A stretch of DNA of 64,000 bases from the NCBI GenBank assembly GCA_963843645.1, contig CAWJLE010000005.1:372001-436000 (forward strand). The letters are read 5' to 3'. Below the pieces are notes generated by a model, which ran no database searches, had not been told where the DNA came from, and saw only the letters and a list, made by a program, of their open reading frames with translations. The translations under genes were made by a program, and so were the position numbers. This stretch comes from CAWJLE01 sp963843645 (GTDB lineage: Bacteria > Chloroflexota > Anaerolineae > DAOTYC01). How positions within the stretch are numbered: the first letter of the stretch is position 1; each line of letters starts with the position of its first letter. Below are positions 44,712 through 55,816 of the stretch, in pieces.

Positions 44712-46142
44712 TCAGCGTGGCGAGTCCGCCCCTTGAATGGAGGGTTGTTCCATCTGCTGTTCGGGCCCCGGGCCGAGTTGGCACCCGTCGTCCTGGCCAC
44801 GGCACAGGTTCGCGAGAATCGTCGCTCGGTGTCGCACCGAGTCAATGGTCTTGTCCCATACGAAGGAGAAGCTGGTGAGATCATCCAGGCTGACGATGTT
44901 GTTCTCCAGATCGGTCATGACGTCCCGCAGCAGGCGCGTTAGCTCGCGCTCGGTGGATTGGATGCCGGCGAGATCCATTGCGCCCTCGGCTTTCACCAAC
45001 AAGCTCAGGACGCTCTCATTATACTGGCTGACGTGCCTCCTTTGGCGCCGGCGCAAACGGACACGAAAGCCCAGGAAGAGGGTCAGCCACACCGGCCCGC
45101 TGAGGGCAAGCAAAGTCAACTGATCGTAGTACCGTTCAACCAGGTTGGGCTGGGTTCGATCGTAATATTCCTGTGCACCCGGGTCGACCAACGGCCCTGC
45201 TATCAGGCTGGTCACCGGGGACGTGATGTACGCCGCCAAACGGTCCTGCGAAATCAGCGCATTTCGACGCTCGAACAAGACTCGCGTCACGGAGTTGACG
45301 ACGCCGGGGTCAACGTTCGCGTTGACGTAGAGCACACTGTCCACGCCGACCGTGTCGATGTTGCTGTCAGGAACAGCGGGGTCCGCAGCGCGGTACGTGC
45401 CAACGGGAACCTTGAGATCCAGCAGATACGGCCGTGGCACCTGCATGGCCGCGATCTGATCGAGCGCGATCAACTGCCCCTTCCCGGTCTTCAGTATCTC
45501 CTGAAGCACCGGTTGGCCGAGGGAGCCAACGCTGAATGCTGCGTCTGCCTGCCCGTTAAGGAAGGCGGCCGCGATATTTTGCGACCTCACGACCTTCACG
45601 GAATCAGCCGACAGGCCGTAATGCTGCATGAGGAACTGGAACGACTCGTACGATCCGCTGCCCTCAGGCGGGACGACAATGGTTTTGCCTTTGAGTTCGA
45701 CAGGCTTGGTGATACCGGAATCGGCTCGGACGACGAGTTGATACAACTCGGGATAGAGCAACGCGACCGTACGAACCTGCGGACCCGTGCTGACGTCGGT
45801 CTGTGCGATGCCCAGATCGGCCTTGCCGCCCTGCAACATCTCCACGTTCTGAACGGAACCCTCGGTCTCGACGACGTGGACGTGGATGCGTGGGTAAGTC
45901 TGTTCGACGACCGACGCCAACGCTACACCAAACGGGTAATAATCGCCCGACTTTGCGCCGGCTGCCAGGATCAGGGTGTGAACCTGAAGATGACGCCGAT
46001 AGAAGGCGACTCCGCCGACAACGAAGAACAAAATGCACAGGCCAATCAGCAGGAGGGTGGTACGCCCCGGAAGCTGTCGCCTCCTGGGTCCGCCCTTGTG
46101 CTCCATATCGCCTGAAAGGGACGGTTTCGTCGTCTTTGGCAT
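44712..46142 (-). CDS. Membrane-anchored TAXI-family substrate-binding protein with cytoplasmic tail
   Basis: A 476-residue protein starting at ATG 46142 (MPKTTKPSL; AGGAG nine bases upstream). An N-terminal membrane segment (TLLLIGLCILFFVVGGVAFY) is followed by a TAXI-type periplasmic-binding domain (LAAGAKSGDYYPFGVALASV, GKADLGIAQTDVSTG, GKTIVVPPEGSGSYES). A second membrane segment (LLALSGPVWLTLFLGF) comes near residue 365, with a charged cytoplasmic tail of about 110 residues (SQYNESVLSLLVKAEGAMDL). TRAP-TAXI receptors are normally free or lipoprotein; the two anchors and the tail suggest a sensor. No TRAP permease is adjacent. Confidence 0.82.
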   Translation of the reverse strand: MPKTTKPSLSGDMEHKGGPRRRQLPGRTTLLLIGLCILFFVVGGVAFYRRHLQVHTLILAAGAKSGDYYPFGVALASVVEQTYPRIHVHVVETEGSVQNVEMLQGGKADLGIAQTDVSTGPQVRTVALLYPELYQLVVRADSGITKPVELKGKTIVVPPEGSGSYESFQFLMQHYGLSADSVKVVRSQNIAAAFLNGQADAAFSVGSLGQPVLQEILKTGKGQLIALDQIAAMQVPRPYLLDLKVPVGTYRAADPAVPDSNIDTVGVDSVLYVNANVDPGVVNSVTRVLFERRNALISQDRLAAYITSPVTSLIAGPLVDPGAQEYYDRTQPNLVERYYDQLTLLALSGPVWLTLFLGFRVRLRRRQRRHVSQYNESVLSLLVKAEGAMDLAGIQSTERELTRLLRDVMTDLENNIVSLDDLTSFSFVWDKTIDSVRHRATILANLCRGQDDGCQLGPGPEQQMEQPSIQGADSPR

Positions 46143-46378
46143 CGCTGAGTACTCCTGCATCGGACGTCACTCGGTTTGGACTTGGGTGATTCACGGCTCG
46201 GCCACGCACGCCGGCTTCTCCCGAGCGGCAGCTAACGTGTTTCAACGTGCGAGTGATTGTAATAATGACAGAAGTTGTTGTCAATAGATGGGGTCAGGTC
46301 TGGTCGGAAGATGGCACCGAAAGGGTCGCGCGCTCGCCGCTGTCCGGATCGAAACCGTTCTGGAGCATCTATTCGTCG

Positions 46379-48871
46379 CTACAATCCCCAGCTCACGACG
46401 CGCTCGTCGACGTTCTCGTACCGGAACGTGATGCCTTTAAGCGCCTCTTCCAGAAAGGGAGCCTGATCGCGGCCGTCCGCTCGCATTCGCCAGAGCTCCC
46501 AGCGGCCGCGCGCATCCGTGAGGTAGACGATCCACCGGCCGTCCGGCGACCAGGCCGGCGCAACGCAGTTGATAGGCGTATCGGCCAACGGCCAGCTTCG
46601 GGTGAGCTGTGCGCGGCCCTGCCCGTCGCCGTCGATCACCGCGATCTCCCAGTGGTCGTGCGACTTCGTCTGGAACGCGACGCGACGCCCGTCCGGCGAC
46701 CAGGCCGGCGACCGATCGCCCTGGAAGTCGGTGAGCATCCAGTGCAGCGGATCGTCCGCTGTGCGGCCCATGCCGCTCTCCTCGCCGGTGAGGAAGAGAC
46801 CCTGATCGCTGCTGTAGGCGATCCGCCGGCCGTCCGCTGCCCAGGTGGGGCTGTAACTGAAGTCGTGGCACAGTAGTTCCTGGAACCGGTCGCCGCCGAT
46901 GCCCACGCTGGCCACCTTCCACAGGGGGTTCCGCGGCCCGGTGAAGCACTTGGTGATCTTCTTGCCGGTGGCCGGGTCAGGGAATTTGAAGCACTGCTGG
47001 AGTCGCGTGTCGCCGCCCGTCTGGTAAGTGAAGGCCAGCCGATCCCCGCCGGGTGCCCATGTTGGCGCCTTCAGTCCGGCCTTGTCCCACCCGAACACCA
47101 GCCGCTCGTTGGAGCCGCCCACGTTGATCGCGAACAGCCCCCGCGGGATGCCCTCCCAGCGCGCGAAAGCGATCTGACGCCCGTCCGGGGACAGCGCCGG
47201 GTCCAGGCCGGTGGTCACGTAGCGCAGGCCGCTGCCGTCCGCGTTGACGACGTAGATGTCGCCGCCGCTGGACGTCTGAAAAACCAGCTTGCCCTCGAGC
47301 CTGGCGCTGGCCGGATCCTGACCGGCTTGACCGGGCTCGACCGGGTCCGAAACCCTCTGTGGCGGCACGACGCCGTCACTCGCTGCGCCGGCGGGCGTGG
47401 TTGGGAGCGTCGTGGGCTCGAGCTTGGGCACATTCATCGGCGCTGGAGTGATCACTACCGTGGTGGCTCGTGCGATGGGGCTCGAGACGGCGGTCGGCGT
47501 CAGGGTCGGCCGCAGAGGGGCGACCGTAGCACGAACTGGCGTGGCCGGTTGCCCGGCAGCAGTCTTCTCGCCGGGATCGATCTGAACCGACGTCGTCATG
47601 TTCCAGCGCAATCTCGGGTCCTGCCGGTTCGGTTTGACCTGGACCGTGTACACGATGTCGCCTTGCTGGTTCTCACCGAGGGCCTTGATGCGCGTCACCG
47701 TGCCTCCCAGAGCCAGGTCGGGTATCGCATCCACGGTGATCGTCACCGGGCTGCCGACCTGCACGTTGACGATGCCCAGCTCGGTGAGGTCCTTGGTCTC
47801 GATCTCCCATTCGGACAGGTCGCCGAGGCTGGCGACGCGAACGCCGGGCGCCACCTGCTCGTCGGCCTTAACGTCTACCGCGGCCACGATGCCGGCGAAC
47901 GGCGCGCGCAGCTCGGTGTCGGCCATGTCGCCCTGTGCTTGCTGCAGCGCAGCGTTGGCCGCGGCGACGTCCGCTTCGGCCATGGCGATGCTTTCGCTTC
48001 GCTCGCCGGCCTGCAGCAGGTCGAGCTGGGCCTGCGCGCGGCGGACTTCGGCTTCCGCCCCGGCGATCTCTGAGGGCGTAGGACCCTGGCGCAGATTTGC
48101 CAGGCTCGCTTTGGCATCCGCCACTTTGGCGGCGGCCGCGGCGACGTCGGCAGGATCCGCGTCCTTCGTGGCCTCGCTGTAGGCCGCCAGGGCTCTTTCA
48201 TGGTCCACAGTCGCTTGCTGAAGCTGCGCCGCCTCCGGGAGTGCGCCGACGTCGTTGCGATACGCCACCGGATCATATTCGGCCTGGGCTTTCTGCAGTG
48301 CGATCTCGGTCCGCTTGAGCTCGGCTTTGGCCATGATCCTCTCTTCCGCCGTGGGGCCCTGCTGCACTTTCTGCAGTGCCTCCTGCGCGGACGTCGTTTC
48401 CGCCTGAGCGGCGGCAAGCTCTTCGGGCCGGGGGCCTTCTTTGAGCTTCGCGAGCTGCGCCTGGGCGACTTCGACTGCGGCTTGGGCCGCGGCGATCTCC
48501 TGCGGCCGCGAGCCGGCCTTGAGCTCCGCCAGCCGGGCTCTGGCCCTCTGCACCTCGGCCTCCGCCTGGGCCACAGCCGCCGCTTGCTTGCGGGCATCCA
48601 GCCGCATCAGGACCTGGCCGGCCGTGACCTGCTCGCCTTCGACGACGGCTACCTCGGCGACCCGCCCCGCAACCGGCAGGCTCAGCTCGGCGCTGCGCAG
48701 GGGAATCACCCGGGCCTCAGCCACGACCAGGTTCCCGGCTCGGACGGGCGGCACGACGTCGGACGCTTCTACGCTCGGGCCAGGCACACTGGCCGCATCC
48801 CGGCCGAAAGCGAAGTACAAGGTGCTTCCCAAGAGTGAAAAGATAACGACAACAACGAACCACCGCTTCAT
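46379..48871 (-). CDS. HlyD/MacA-type adaptor fused to a TolB-like beta-propeller
   Basis: An 830-residue protein starting at ATG 48871 (MKRWFVVVVIFSLLG; GGAAAG upstream). The longer frame to 49558 is an antisense extension into the permease gene. Residues 1-22 are a signal/anchor. About 45-100 and 310-420 form the biotinyl-lipoyl/barrel-sandwich adaptor halves (LSLPVAGRVAEVAVVEGEQV; LRAPFAGIVAAVDVKADEQV). About 100-310 is a very long Ala/Gln/Glu coiled-coil hairpin. After a Thr/Pro linker, residues about 490-830 are TolB/WD40-like blades (DIYVVNADGSGLRYV, PAWSPDGRRVAFQT, PAWSPDGRWIVYLTD). The adaptor and propeller in one chain form an unusual fusion. It is the last gene of an ABC export operon. 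Confidence 0.9.
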   Translation of the reverse strand: MKRWFVVVVIFSLLGSTLYFAFGRDAASVPGPSVEASDVVPPVRAGNLVVAEARVIPLRSAELSLPVAGRVAEVAVVEGEQVTAGQVLMRLDARKQAAAVAQAEAEVQRARARLAELKAGSRPQEIAAAQAAVEVAQAQLAKLKEGPRPEELAAAQAETTSAQEALQKVQQGPTAEERIMAKAELKRTEIALQKAQAEYDPVAYRNDVGALPEAAQLQQATVDHERALAAYSEATKDADPADVAAAAAKVADAKASLANLRQGPTPSEIAGAEAEVRRAQAQLDLLQAGERSESIAMAEADVAAANAALQQAQGDMADTELRAPFAGIVAAVDVKADEQVAPGVRVASLGDLSEWEIETKDLTELGIVNVQVGSPVTITVDAIPDLALGGTVTRIKALGENQQGDIVYTVQVKPNRQDPRLRWNMTTSVQIDPGEKTAAGQPATPVRATVAPLRPTLTPTAVSSPIARATTVVITPAPMNVPKLEPTTLPTTPAGAASDGVVPPQRVSDPVEPGQAGQDPASARLEGKLVFQTSSGGDIYVVNADGSGLRYVTTGLDPALSPDGRQIAFARWEGIPRGLFAINVGGSNERLVFGWDKAGLKAPTWAPGGDRLAFTYQTGGDTRLQQCFKFPDPATGKKITKCFTGPRNPLWKVASVGIGGDRFQELLCHDFSYSPTWAADGRRIAYSSDQGLFLTGEESGMGRTADDPLHWMLTDFQGDRSPAWSPDGRRVAFQTKSHDHWEIAVIDGDGQGRAQLTRSWPLADTPINCVAPAWSPDGRWIVYLTDARGRWELWRMRADGRDQAPFLEEALKGITFRYENVDERVVSWGL

Positions 48872-48903
48872 CTGGACTTTCCTTTCAGTGATACTCAAAA
48901 ACG

Positions 48904-51278
48904 TCACTCGTAGGCCAGTACTTCGCGCACCGTAACTCGCGAGGCGCTTCGGGCCGGAAGCAAGCTGGCCAGGAACGACAGTACGACGACGACCGCAAAC
49001 CACACGATGACCCCCAGCCAGGAGAACTTGTAGTGAAGGGGCGATTGGATGATCGCCGCCCCTACCGCATCGGTCATCAGGCGGCTCAAAGGCACGGACA
49101 CTAGCGCCGCCAGGACCCAGCTGAGCAGACCAATCGTGATCCCCTCGACGATGAACACCTGGGCCACGGCGCCGTCGGAGGCGCCGATGGCGCGCATGAC
49201 GCCGATCTCGCGCATCCGTTCGAGGACGTTGATGCTCATGGTGCCCATCAGGCCGAACCCTCCGACGATGGCGATCAGGATGGCCATAACGAGCAGCAGT
49301 CCCACGACGATATTGAAGCCGAACTTCGTCTCTTCCCGGCTGTCGGCGATTCGGGTCAGGGAGCTGATGCGCACCCCGGCCCGCTCGAAGTGCGTCTCGA
49401 GCGCCCGGCCGACCTGGGCCTGGTATGCGGCGTCGTGCTTCTCTGTCACTGCTACCACTCCCTCCGCCCGGCCGACGTTGCGGCTGATGCGGGCGTAGTA
49501 CGGATAGTTGGTGTAGACGTAGGGGGTCAGAGTCAGCGCGATGCCCACGATCGTCCAATGGGTCTTGCGGCCGTCGATCCTGAAGGTGACGGTGTCACCC
49601 ACCTTCAGGTCGGGCTCCTGCTCGAGCGAGTTGGTGGTGACTACGACCGCGTTTTCATCTTCCGGGAGGAGCCACCGCCCTTTCACGACGATCGGGCGGA
49701 GCAGGCTCGAACCGATTGGAAGCGCCATCATCTGAATGCTGGCGCCCTCGGTGTCGTCCGGACGCAGCCGGCGGACCGTGGCGAGGCCCACCGCCTTCGC
49801 GCTCACCACGCCCGGCACCTGCATGACCTCGTTTTCCAACAAGGACCCGCGGTACGGCCGGTTCAAAGCGACCGACAGATCGTAGCGCCAGACCTGGATG
49901 CAGTCTTCCGCGGTCGCCAGCAGGGCGTCGTGCACGGTGAAGACGCTGATGAAGATCCCGCCGCCAAGCACCAGTGTAATCAGGGTGAGCGCCAGGCGGC
50001 CCTTTCGACGGAAGGTGTTCCGCAATGACAGCAGAACGGGCCGGGACAGCAGGCGCACGCGTTCCAGGAGCCTGTCAGTCAGCCCCCTTCGGGGAGCAGC
50101 AGTTCCCAGGCCGTAGTCGGTCACGGCCTGACGAACGGTGATCCGGGTTCCATTGAGGACGGGCTTCAGCGCGGCCAGAACAGGCACGCACATCGCGACT
50201 CCAGCCTGGGCGGCAAATACTTCCCATGGTATCCCGGCGCCGGGCAGGTCGACGTTCAACACGCCGGCGATAAATCCGGTCAGCAGGTGCGTGCCCAACG
50301 CCCCCAGCGGTACAGCGATGCTCAGCGACAGGACGCCGAGCAAGAACACCATGACCAGGTAAATGCCGGCAATCTGACGGCTGCGGGCGCCGATGGCTTT
50401 CATGACACCGATCTGCCGAACCTGCTGCCTGAGCATGGCTGAGATCGTATTGATGACCAGAAATCCGCTGAGCAGAAGAGCGAGAAAGCCGAGAATCCCG
50501 AGGAAGGCGATGACGCTATCTGAGATTGAGCCGAATGGAAGCTGGCCGGGCTCCGGCACGGAGGTGTATGCGATGGCCCGCCCGCTGCCCTCGACCTTGT
50601 CTCGCACGCGAAGCGCGACGCTCTGAATGTAAGCCTTGTCGAGTAATTTCCCGGCCACGACGACGTAGAGCTCGTTGTAGTCGTGCGGCTCGCCCAGCCA
50701 CTCCAACGTGTCGAAGGTCACGTAACCGTTGACCGTGCCTTCGACGAATACCGGCGGGACCGAAGGATCGTGGGCGAGTCCTGCGATACGCAGGTCCCGT
50801 TCCGTGCCGTCGGCGGTCTTGACGTGGATGGCGTCGCCGACGGCCGCGCCGGTGAGCTCCAGGGAGGTGCGCTCGATCAATATCTGGTGCTTGGGCGGCG
50901 GCCAGGCGCCGCTCTGTGGCCGGACGATATTGACCCGGATGTCGTGGTAATCGGGAATAGCGAAGACTTGGAGGTCCTTCCACTCGTTCAGCCCGACACG
51001 CACGCGAATCCGGAGGCTTCGCCGCCCTTCGGCCTCGCGCACGCCTTTCACGTGGCGCACGGTGTTGACCAGCTCGTCGTCGAAAGGATCGAGCGTCTCG
51101 ATCGCGGCGCTGGCCGGATTGAGGCGACTCCACGCCTGCTTGAGGTCGCGGTTCAGAGATGATCTGCGTGTTCATGATCGTGCCGATGGCGCAGACGCCG
51201 ACCGACACGGACAGCACGGCCACCAGCGTCCGGGCGCGGTTGATCCACAGGTCGCGGAAGACTTTGTGCCAGCGTGGG

Positions 51279-51286
<8 letters not shown>
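48904..51286 (-). CDS. FtsX-family ABC permease (MacB/LolC-like), one frameshift
   Basis: A permease of about 790 residues with two FtsX-type cores. The N-terminal piece (MLSPRWHKVFRDLWINRART, LVAVLSVSVGVCAIGTIM) is in one frame and the remaining 718 residues in another; the change lies near 51150 (ISE followed by RDLKQAWSRL after correction). FtsX hallmarks are FLALLLSGFLVINTISAMLR, IGVMKAIGARSRQIAGIYLV and, in the second copy, MREIGVMRAIGASDGAVAQV up to VTVREVLAYE. Large extracytoplasmic domains lie between membrane segments. It overlaps the ATPase gene by eight bases. Confidence 0.85.
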
Positions 51287-52089
<803 letters not shown>

Positions 52090-52226
52090 GAACTGCTGCC
52101 TCCGCGGCCGGTGACGGCCTTCGTGCGATGAGCTTGTGACACGATCATGTTAGCACGCGGGCAGCATAAAGACATCCCCTATTGGGGGAGTCGATGGGGG
52201 ATGTGGATGGGGGATGCTGGAGACTC

Positions 52227-52240
52227 AGACTTCCGAAGTT
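52227..52240. repeat. Single copy of AGACTTCCGAAGTT dispersed repeat
   Basis: It matches the arm of the hairpins at 33387 and 35866 but without an adjacent partner arm. It lies in the 263-base gap between the ATPase and the MalT-like gene, which has no other recognisable element. Confidence 0.5.
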
Positions 52241-52352
52241 GATTCAACCTCCCAGCACACTGTCCGTGCGGCCAGCGCGGGCAGACCGCTGGCCTGTGTC
52301 GGAAGTCCTGCCGATTGCGGGGAGGGAGGTGGCGGCCCTGGCGCGAAGCCGT

Positions 52353-55058
52353 CTACTCGAGGAAGCGCAGCGCCCTGGCCCGCTCGATCGCCTCGTAGCG
52401 GCTGTGGGCGTCGAGCTTGCCGTATATGCTCTTGACGTGAGAGCGAACGGTGCTAACTTCGATGATCAATTCACGGGCAATGTCGGGATTGCTCAGCCCG
52501 GCTGCCAGGAGGCGCAGAACGTCCATCTCGCGCTCGCTGAGCGGTTCGACGAGCCGGCCTTCTGTCGCGGCCTGGAGGCGACGGCTCTCGGATGCGGAAT
52601 TCCTGCTGAATCCGGCCAGCACCGCCTCGACGTAGGCCGGTGACGGGCCCCCTCGCCTCCGTTGTTCTGATATCCGCCGCAGGATCCTTTCCATCGCCGG
52701 GCCCTCGTCCACGAAGGTGCGGATGTGACGTTCGGGCTCGGATTGAGTCAGCGCCGTAAGAAGCTCAGCCGCAGCTTTGTCGTGGTCGCCCCGCGCGTGA
52801 AGCGCCAGTGCGCGCAGCACATGGCATTCGATCACGGCGTTCAACATGCCGGCCGCCTGTGATGCGGACAGCAGTACGTCCAGCCACTGTAGCGCTTCAT
52901 CCGTCCGCGTGCGGGCGATCAGAACGCGCGCCCAGGTCGCAGCCTCGACGCCCCGCTGCAGGCCCGAAACGTCGCCGGGATGGGCGGCGTACTTCCGCGC
53001 CAACTCCTCGGCCGCGTCGAGGTCGCCCTGCAGCAACAGGAGCCTTGCCTCGTAGGCCTGCGCGACGTTGACGGTGGTCGGCGAGACGATGTCACCCCGC
53101 AGAGCCTCGTCGGCTTTCCGGACGAGTGCTCGCGCGGCGGCTTCATCTCCCCGTGCCTGCCGAACCCGGGCTTCGAACACGGAGCCTGAGGCCAGGATGT
53201 CGAGGCTCTGCCATTGGTGGCCCAGCTCCATGGCGGTCGCCAGGTGTGAAGAGGCCCCATCCAGATCGTTCCACTCGTACAGGACCTGGCTCAAGCTCAA
53301 GTAGACCGTGCCGGCGATTGGCAGCTGTCTGCCGGGCTCGGCGGTCACGCGCACGGCCTGCCGATAGAGGTCCGCCGCCTCTCTCAGTCGACCCTGTGCC
53401 ATCTTGAGGTCGCCGAGCTGGTTGGTGGCCATCAGGCCGACGACGAAATTGCCGGTGGTCCGGCTGATGCCCAGGGCTTCAGTGTATGCCTGGCTGGCCG
53501 CGGCCAGGTCGCCGCGCATGTCGTACGCCACGGCCAGGCCCAGCGTGACGAGCCCGCGGAGAAACCGGTCCTCCACAGGCAGCTGCGCCAGCGCCTGGTG
53601 GGCCAACTCGATTGAGCCGGACGCGTCGTGCTGCAGTCCGGCGATGACCGCGCGGATCGCGGCGGCTTCACCCTGGATGTCGATCGGATTGGCGATAGTG
53701 TTGAGGGCCCGCGTGACCCGGGCCTTCGCGGCCTCGTGGCGGCCGGCCATCACGAGCGCCCACGCGTGGGCCAGGCAAAGGTAGGGGCGTGCGTCGATCA
53801 CCATTTCCGGCAGTGCCTCCATCCAGCGGAGCAGCGCGCTCGTCTCGCCCCGCACCAGTGCCTGCGGCGCGGCGCCTTCGATCAAGTGCGCGGCGCGCTC
53901 GAAGTCCTGCGCTGCCAGCGCGTGCTCTATGGCCTCCGCCGGCAGACCGTGGCGCTCGTGCCACTCGCTGGCTCGGCGGTGCAGTGAGGCTGCATCGACC
54001 GCGCGGCTTCCGGAAACCGGCTCCTGCGAGGCGTCTTGCCGCAGCCGGCCGCGCAGAAATTGGGCGAACAGGTGGTGATATCGGTACCAGGTCCGGTCTT
54101 GGTCCAACGGGACGATGAACAGGTTGGCCTGCTCCAATGCCTCGAGCGTGGCCTGGCCATCGTCTCGGCCGGTGAGGGCGTCACACAAGGGCCCGGTCAT
54201 CCGGTCGAGGACGGAGGTCAGCAGCAGGAAGCGCTGCATCTCGGGAGACTGCCGGGCGAGGACCTCCTCCACCAGGTAGTCGAACACGTAGCGATTGCTG
54301 CCCGTGAACGAGGCGATGAAGTCCGCCACGTCCGCACGTCCGCGCATGGACAGGGCTGCCAGCTGAAGCGCGGCGATCCACCCCTCTGTGCGTGCCTCCA
54401 GCGCTGCGACCGCCCCCGCAGACAGCTGCAGGCCCATCGTTTGAGTGAGGAATGCTGCCGCCTCCTCGGCGGTGAAGCGCAGGTCGCGCTCGCGGATCTC
54501 GGTCACCTGGTCGCGGGCGCGCAGCCGCGGCAAGGGCACGGGCGGGTCCTCGCGCGTGATGATGACCAGATGCAAAGGTGCGGGTTGGTGCTCCACCAGG
54601 AATTGCAGCAAGTCGTGGACCGGGGCGGCGGAGATGACGTGGTAGTCGTCCAACACGAGCGTGATCGCGCCCCCGACGGCGGTAACGTCGTTGATGACCA
54701 ACGTCATGAGACTCAGCTGGGGCGCGCTCTGTAAAGCCTGAGGTGAGTGAAGAATCTGCTGCGCCGCCCGGCCGATGCGTGGGTTGGCCTGTTGGAGCGC
54801 CGCGATCAGGTAGCTCAGGAACTGAGCGGGATCGTTGTCGCCGGCGTCCAGCGCCAGCCAGGCCGACGGACGTGAGCCGCGCCGGCTCCATTCAGCGAGC
54901 AGCGTCGTCTTGCCGCTACCCGCCGGGGCGGATACCAGCGTCAGCCGGCGGCCGAGGCGCAATCCTTCGTCGAGCTGGCCCAGCAGTCGCGGCCGCGATA
55001 CGCGATTGGAGCGCGGTGGGGGCGTGTAGAGTTTGGTGGCCAACAGCGGCACTTCCAT
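52353..55058 (-). CDS. MalT-like ATP-dependent LuxR-family transcriptional activator
   Basis: A 901-residue regulator. An N-terminal STAND-type NTPase has Walker A SAPAGSGKTTLLAEW near residues 40-55 and Walker B ITLVLDDYHVI near 135. Then come the winged-helix part and a long TPR-like superhelix (about 430-800). A C-terminal LuxR HTH (LSEREMDVLRLLAAGLSNPD, ending ERARALRFLE) binds DNA. By analogy with MalT it is likely active when a sugar-like inducer and ATP are bound. It is co-oriented with the D-lyxose isomerase gene 11 bases upstream, so it may control pentose/ketose use (inference). Confidence 0.92.
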   Translation of the reverse strand: MEVPLLATKLYTPPPRSNRVSRPRLLGQLDEGLRLGRRLTLVSAPAGSGKTTLLAEWSRRGSRPSAWLALDAGDNDPAQFLSYLIAALQQANPRIGRAAQQILHSPQALQSAPQLSLMTLVINDVTAVGGAITLVLDDYHVISAAPVHDLLQFLVEHQPAPLHLVIITREDPPVPLPRLRARDQVTEIRERDLRFTAEEAAAFLTQTMGLQLSAGAVAALEARTEGWIAALQLAALSMRGRADVADFIASFTGSNRYVFDYLVEEVLARQSPEMQRFLLLTSVLDRMTGPLCDALTGRDDGQATLEALEQANLFIVPLDQDRTWYRYHHLFAQFLRGRLRQDASQEPVSGSRAVDAASLHRRASEWHERHGLPAEAIEHALAAQDFERAAHLIEGAAPQALVRGETSALLRWMEALPEMVIDARPYLCLAHAWALVMAGRHEAAKARVTRALNTIANPIDIQGEAAAIRAVIAGLQHDASGSIELAHQALAQLPVEDRFLRGLVTLGLAVAYDMRGDLAAASQAYTEALGISRTTGNFVVGLMATNQLGDLKMAQGRLREAADLYRQAVRVTAEPGRQLPIAGTVYLSLSQVLYEWNDLDGASSHLATAMELGHQWQSLDILASGSVFEARVRQARGDEAAARALVRKADEALRGDIVSPTTVNVAQAYEARLLLLQGDLDAAEELARKYAAHPGDVSGLQRGVEAATWARVLIARTRTDEALQWLDVLLSASQAAGMLNAVIECHVLRALALHARGDHDKAAAELLTALTQSEPERHIRTFVDEGPAMERILRRISEQRRRGGPSPAYVEAVLAGFSRNSASESRRLQAATEGRLVEPLSEREMDVLRLLAAGLSNPDIARELIIEVSTVRSHVKSIYGKLDAHSRYEAIERARALRFLE

Positions 55059-55069
55059 GTTGCGCTCTC

Positions 55070-55618
55070 TCAGGCGGGCTCGATCTCTGGAATGCGGCGG
55101 ACGTTGGGGTCGGTGAAGATGTCGTTCTCGTCGGTGCTGCGCGTCGAGAACTCCGATACCACGCAGCCTTCCGGACCAGCCTGGAACCAGTGCGGCGTGT
55201 CGGGATGCAGCGTATACTGCTCACCAGGATTGAGAGCGACCTCGTGGTACACCGTGTGATATTGCTCGAAGCCCTTCGGGGGATGGGCGTACGGATTCTG
55301 CGTGGGCTCCCCGGGCACGTACAGGAATACCTGGCCCGAACGACAGCGGAACGTCTCTTCTTTGCCCGGTTGACCGGCCACGGAGGGGTGCTTGTGCTCC
55401 GGGAAGCTCTGCCGGGGCGTCATGACCAGTTCCTTGGCGCACACGCGATGGGTGTTGACGTAGGTGATAGCCTGCAGGCCGATCGTTTTCAGGTCGCCCA
55501 ACCCGCAGTCTGCGACCTCGATGTGTTCTTTTTCCTCGGGCGTGAGGACGATGCCGGTGCGCTGAAGCATGTCGAGCGTAGCCCGACGGGCCGCCTCGTA
55601 GTCTCGCCGACTGATCAT
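55070..55618 (-). CDS. D-lyxose ketol-isomerase (cupin type)
   Basis: A 182-residue cupin enzyme of the EcSI/YdaE group that converts D-lyxose to D-xylulose (also mannose/fructose). Metal ligands of the cupin are visible: His75 and His77 (PEHKHP), Glu88 (GKEETFRC) and His143 (LHPDTPHWFQAGPEG). The C-terminal VVSEFSTRSTDENDIFTDPN is a family hallmark. GGAGGGAGACGACA precedes ATG 55618. It heads a unit with the MalT-like regulator. Confidence 0.92.
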   Translation of the reverse strand: MISRRDYEAARRATLDMLQRTGIVLTPEEKEHIEVADCGLGDLKTIGLQAITYVNTHRVCAKELVMTPRQSFPEHKHPSVAGQPGKEETFRCRSGQVFLYVPGEPTQNPYAHPPKGFEQYHTVYHEVALNPGEQYTLHPDTPHWFQAGPEGCVVSEFSTRSTDENDIFTDPNVRRIPEIEPA

Positions 55619-55816
55619 TGTCGTCTCCCTCCATAATAGTGAATAGTGCGTGGTTGTGATTTGCCGAACCTGCGGCCTCGACGGCCGAACCGCGCCACAA
55701 GGTGATGATAATATCAGCGGCGTTTCCTGTAAAGTCGAGCGTCTCAGTGCTCATCTCATCTAGATTGCTGCACCGTCCTGGTGAGCATCTCAGAAAGGAC
55801 GTCGTTGCTCCTCCAA

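Noticed and set aside
44958..46115. 385-codon plus-strand ORF
   Set aside because: It is the complement of the TAXI protein gene and has no ribosome binding site.
48872..49558. 229-codon N-terminal extension of the HlyD/TolB protein
   Set aside because: It lies antisense-like in the FtsX permease frame region, is Arg/Gly-rich, and the MKRW start has its own ribosome binding site and signal segment.
54743..55636. 297-codon plus-strand ORF
   Set aside because: It is the complement of the MalT-like and D-lyxose isomerase genes, both of which carry clear motifs.
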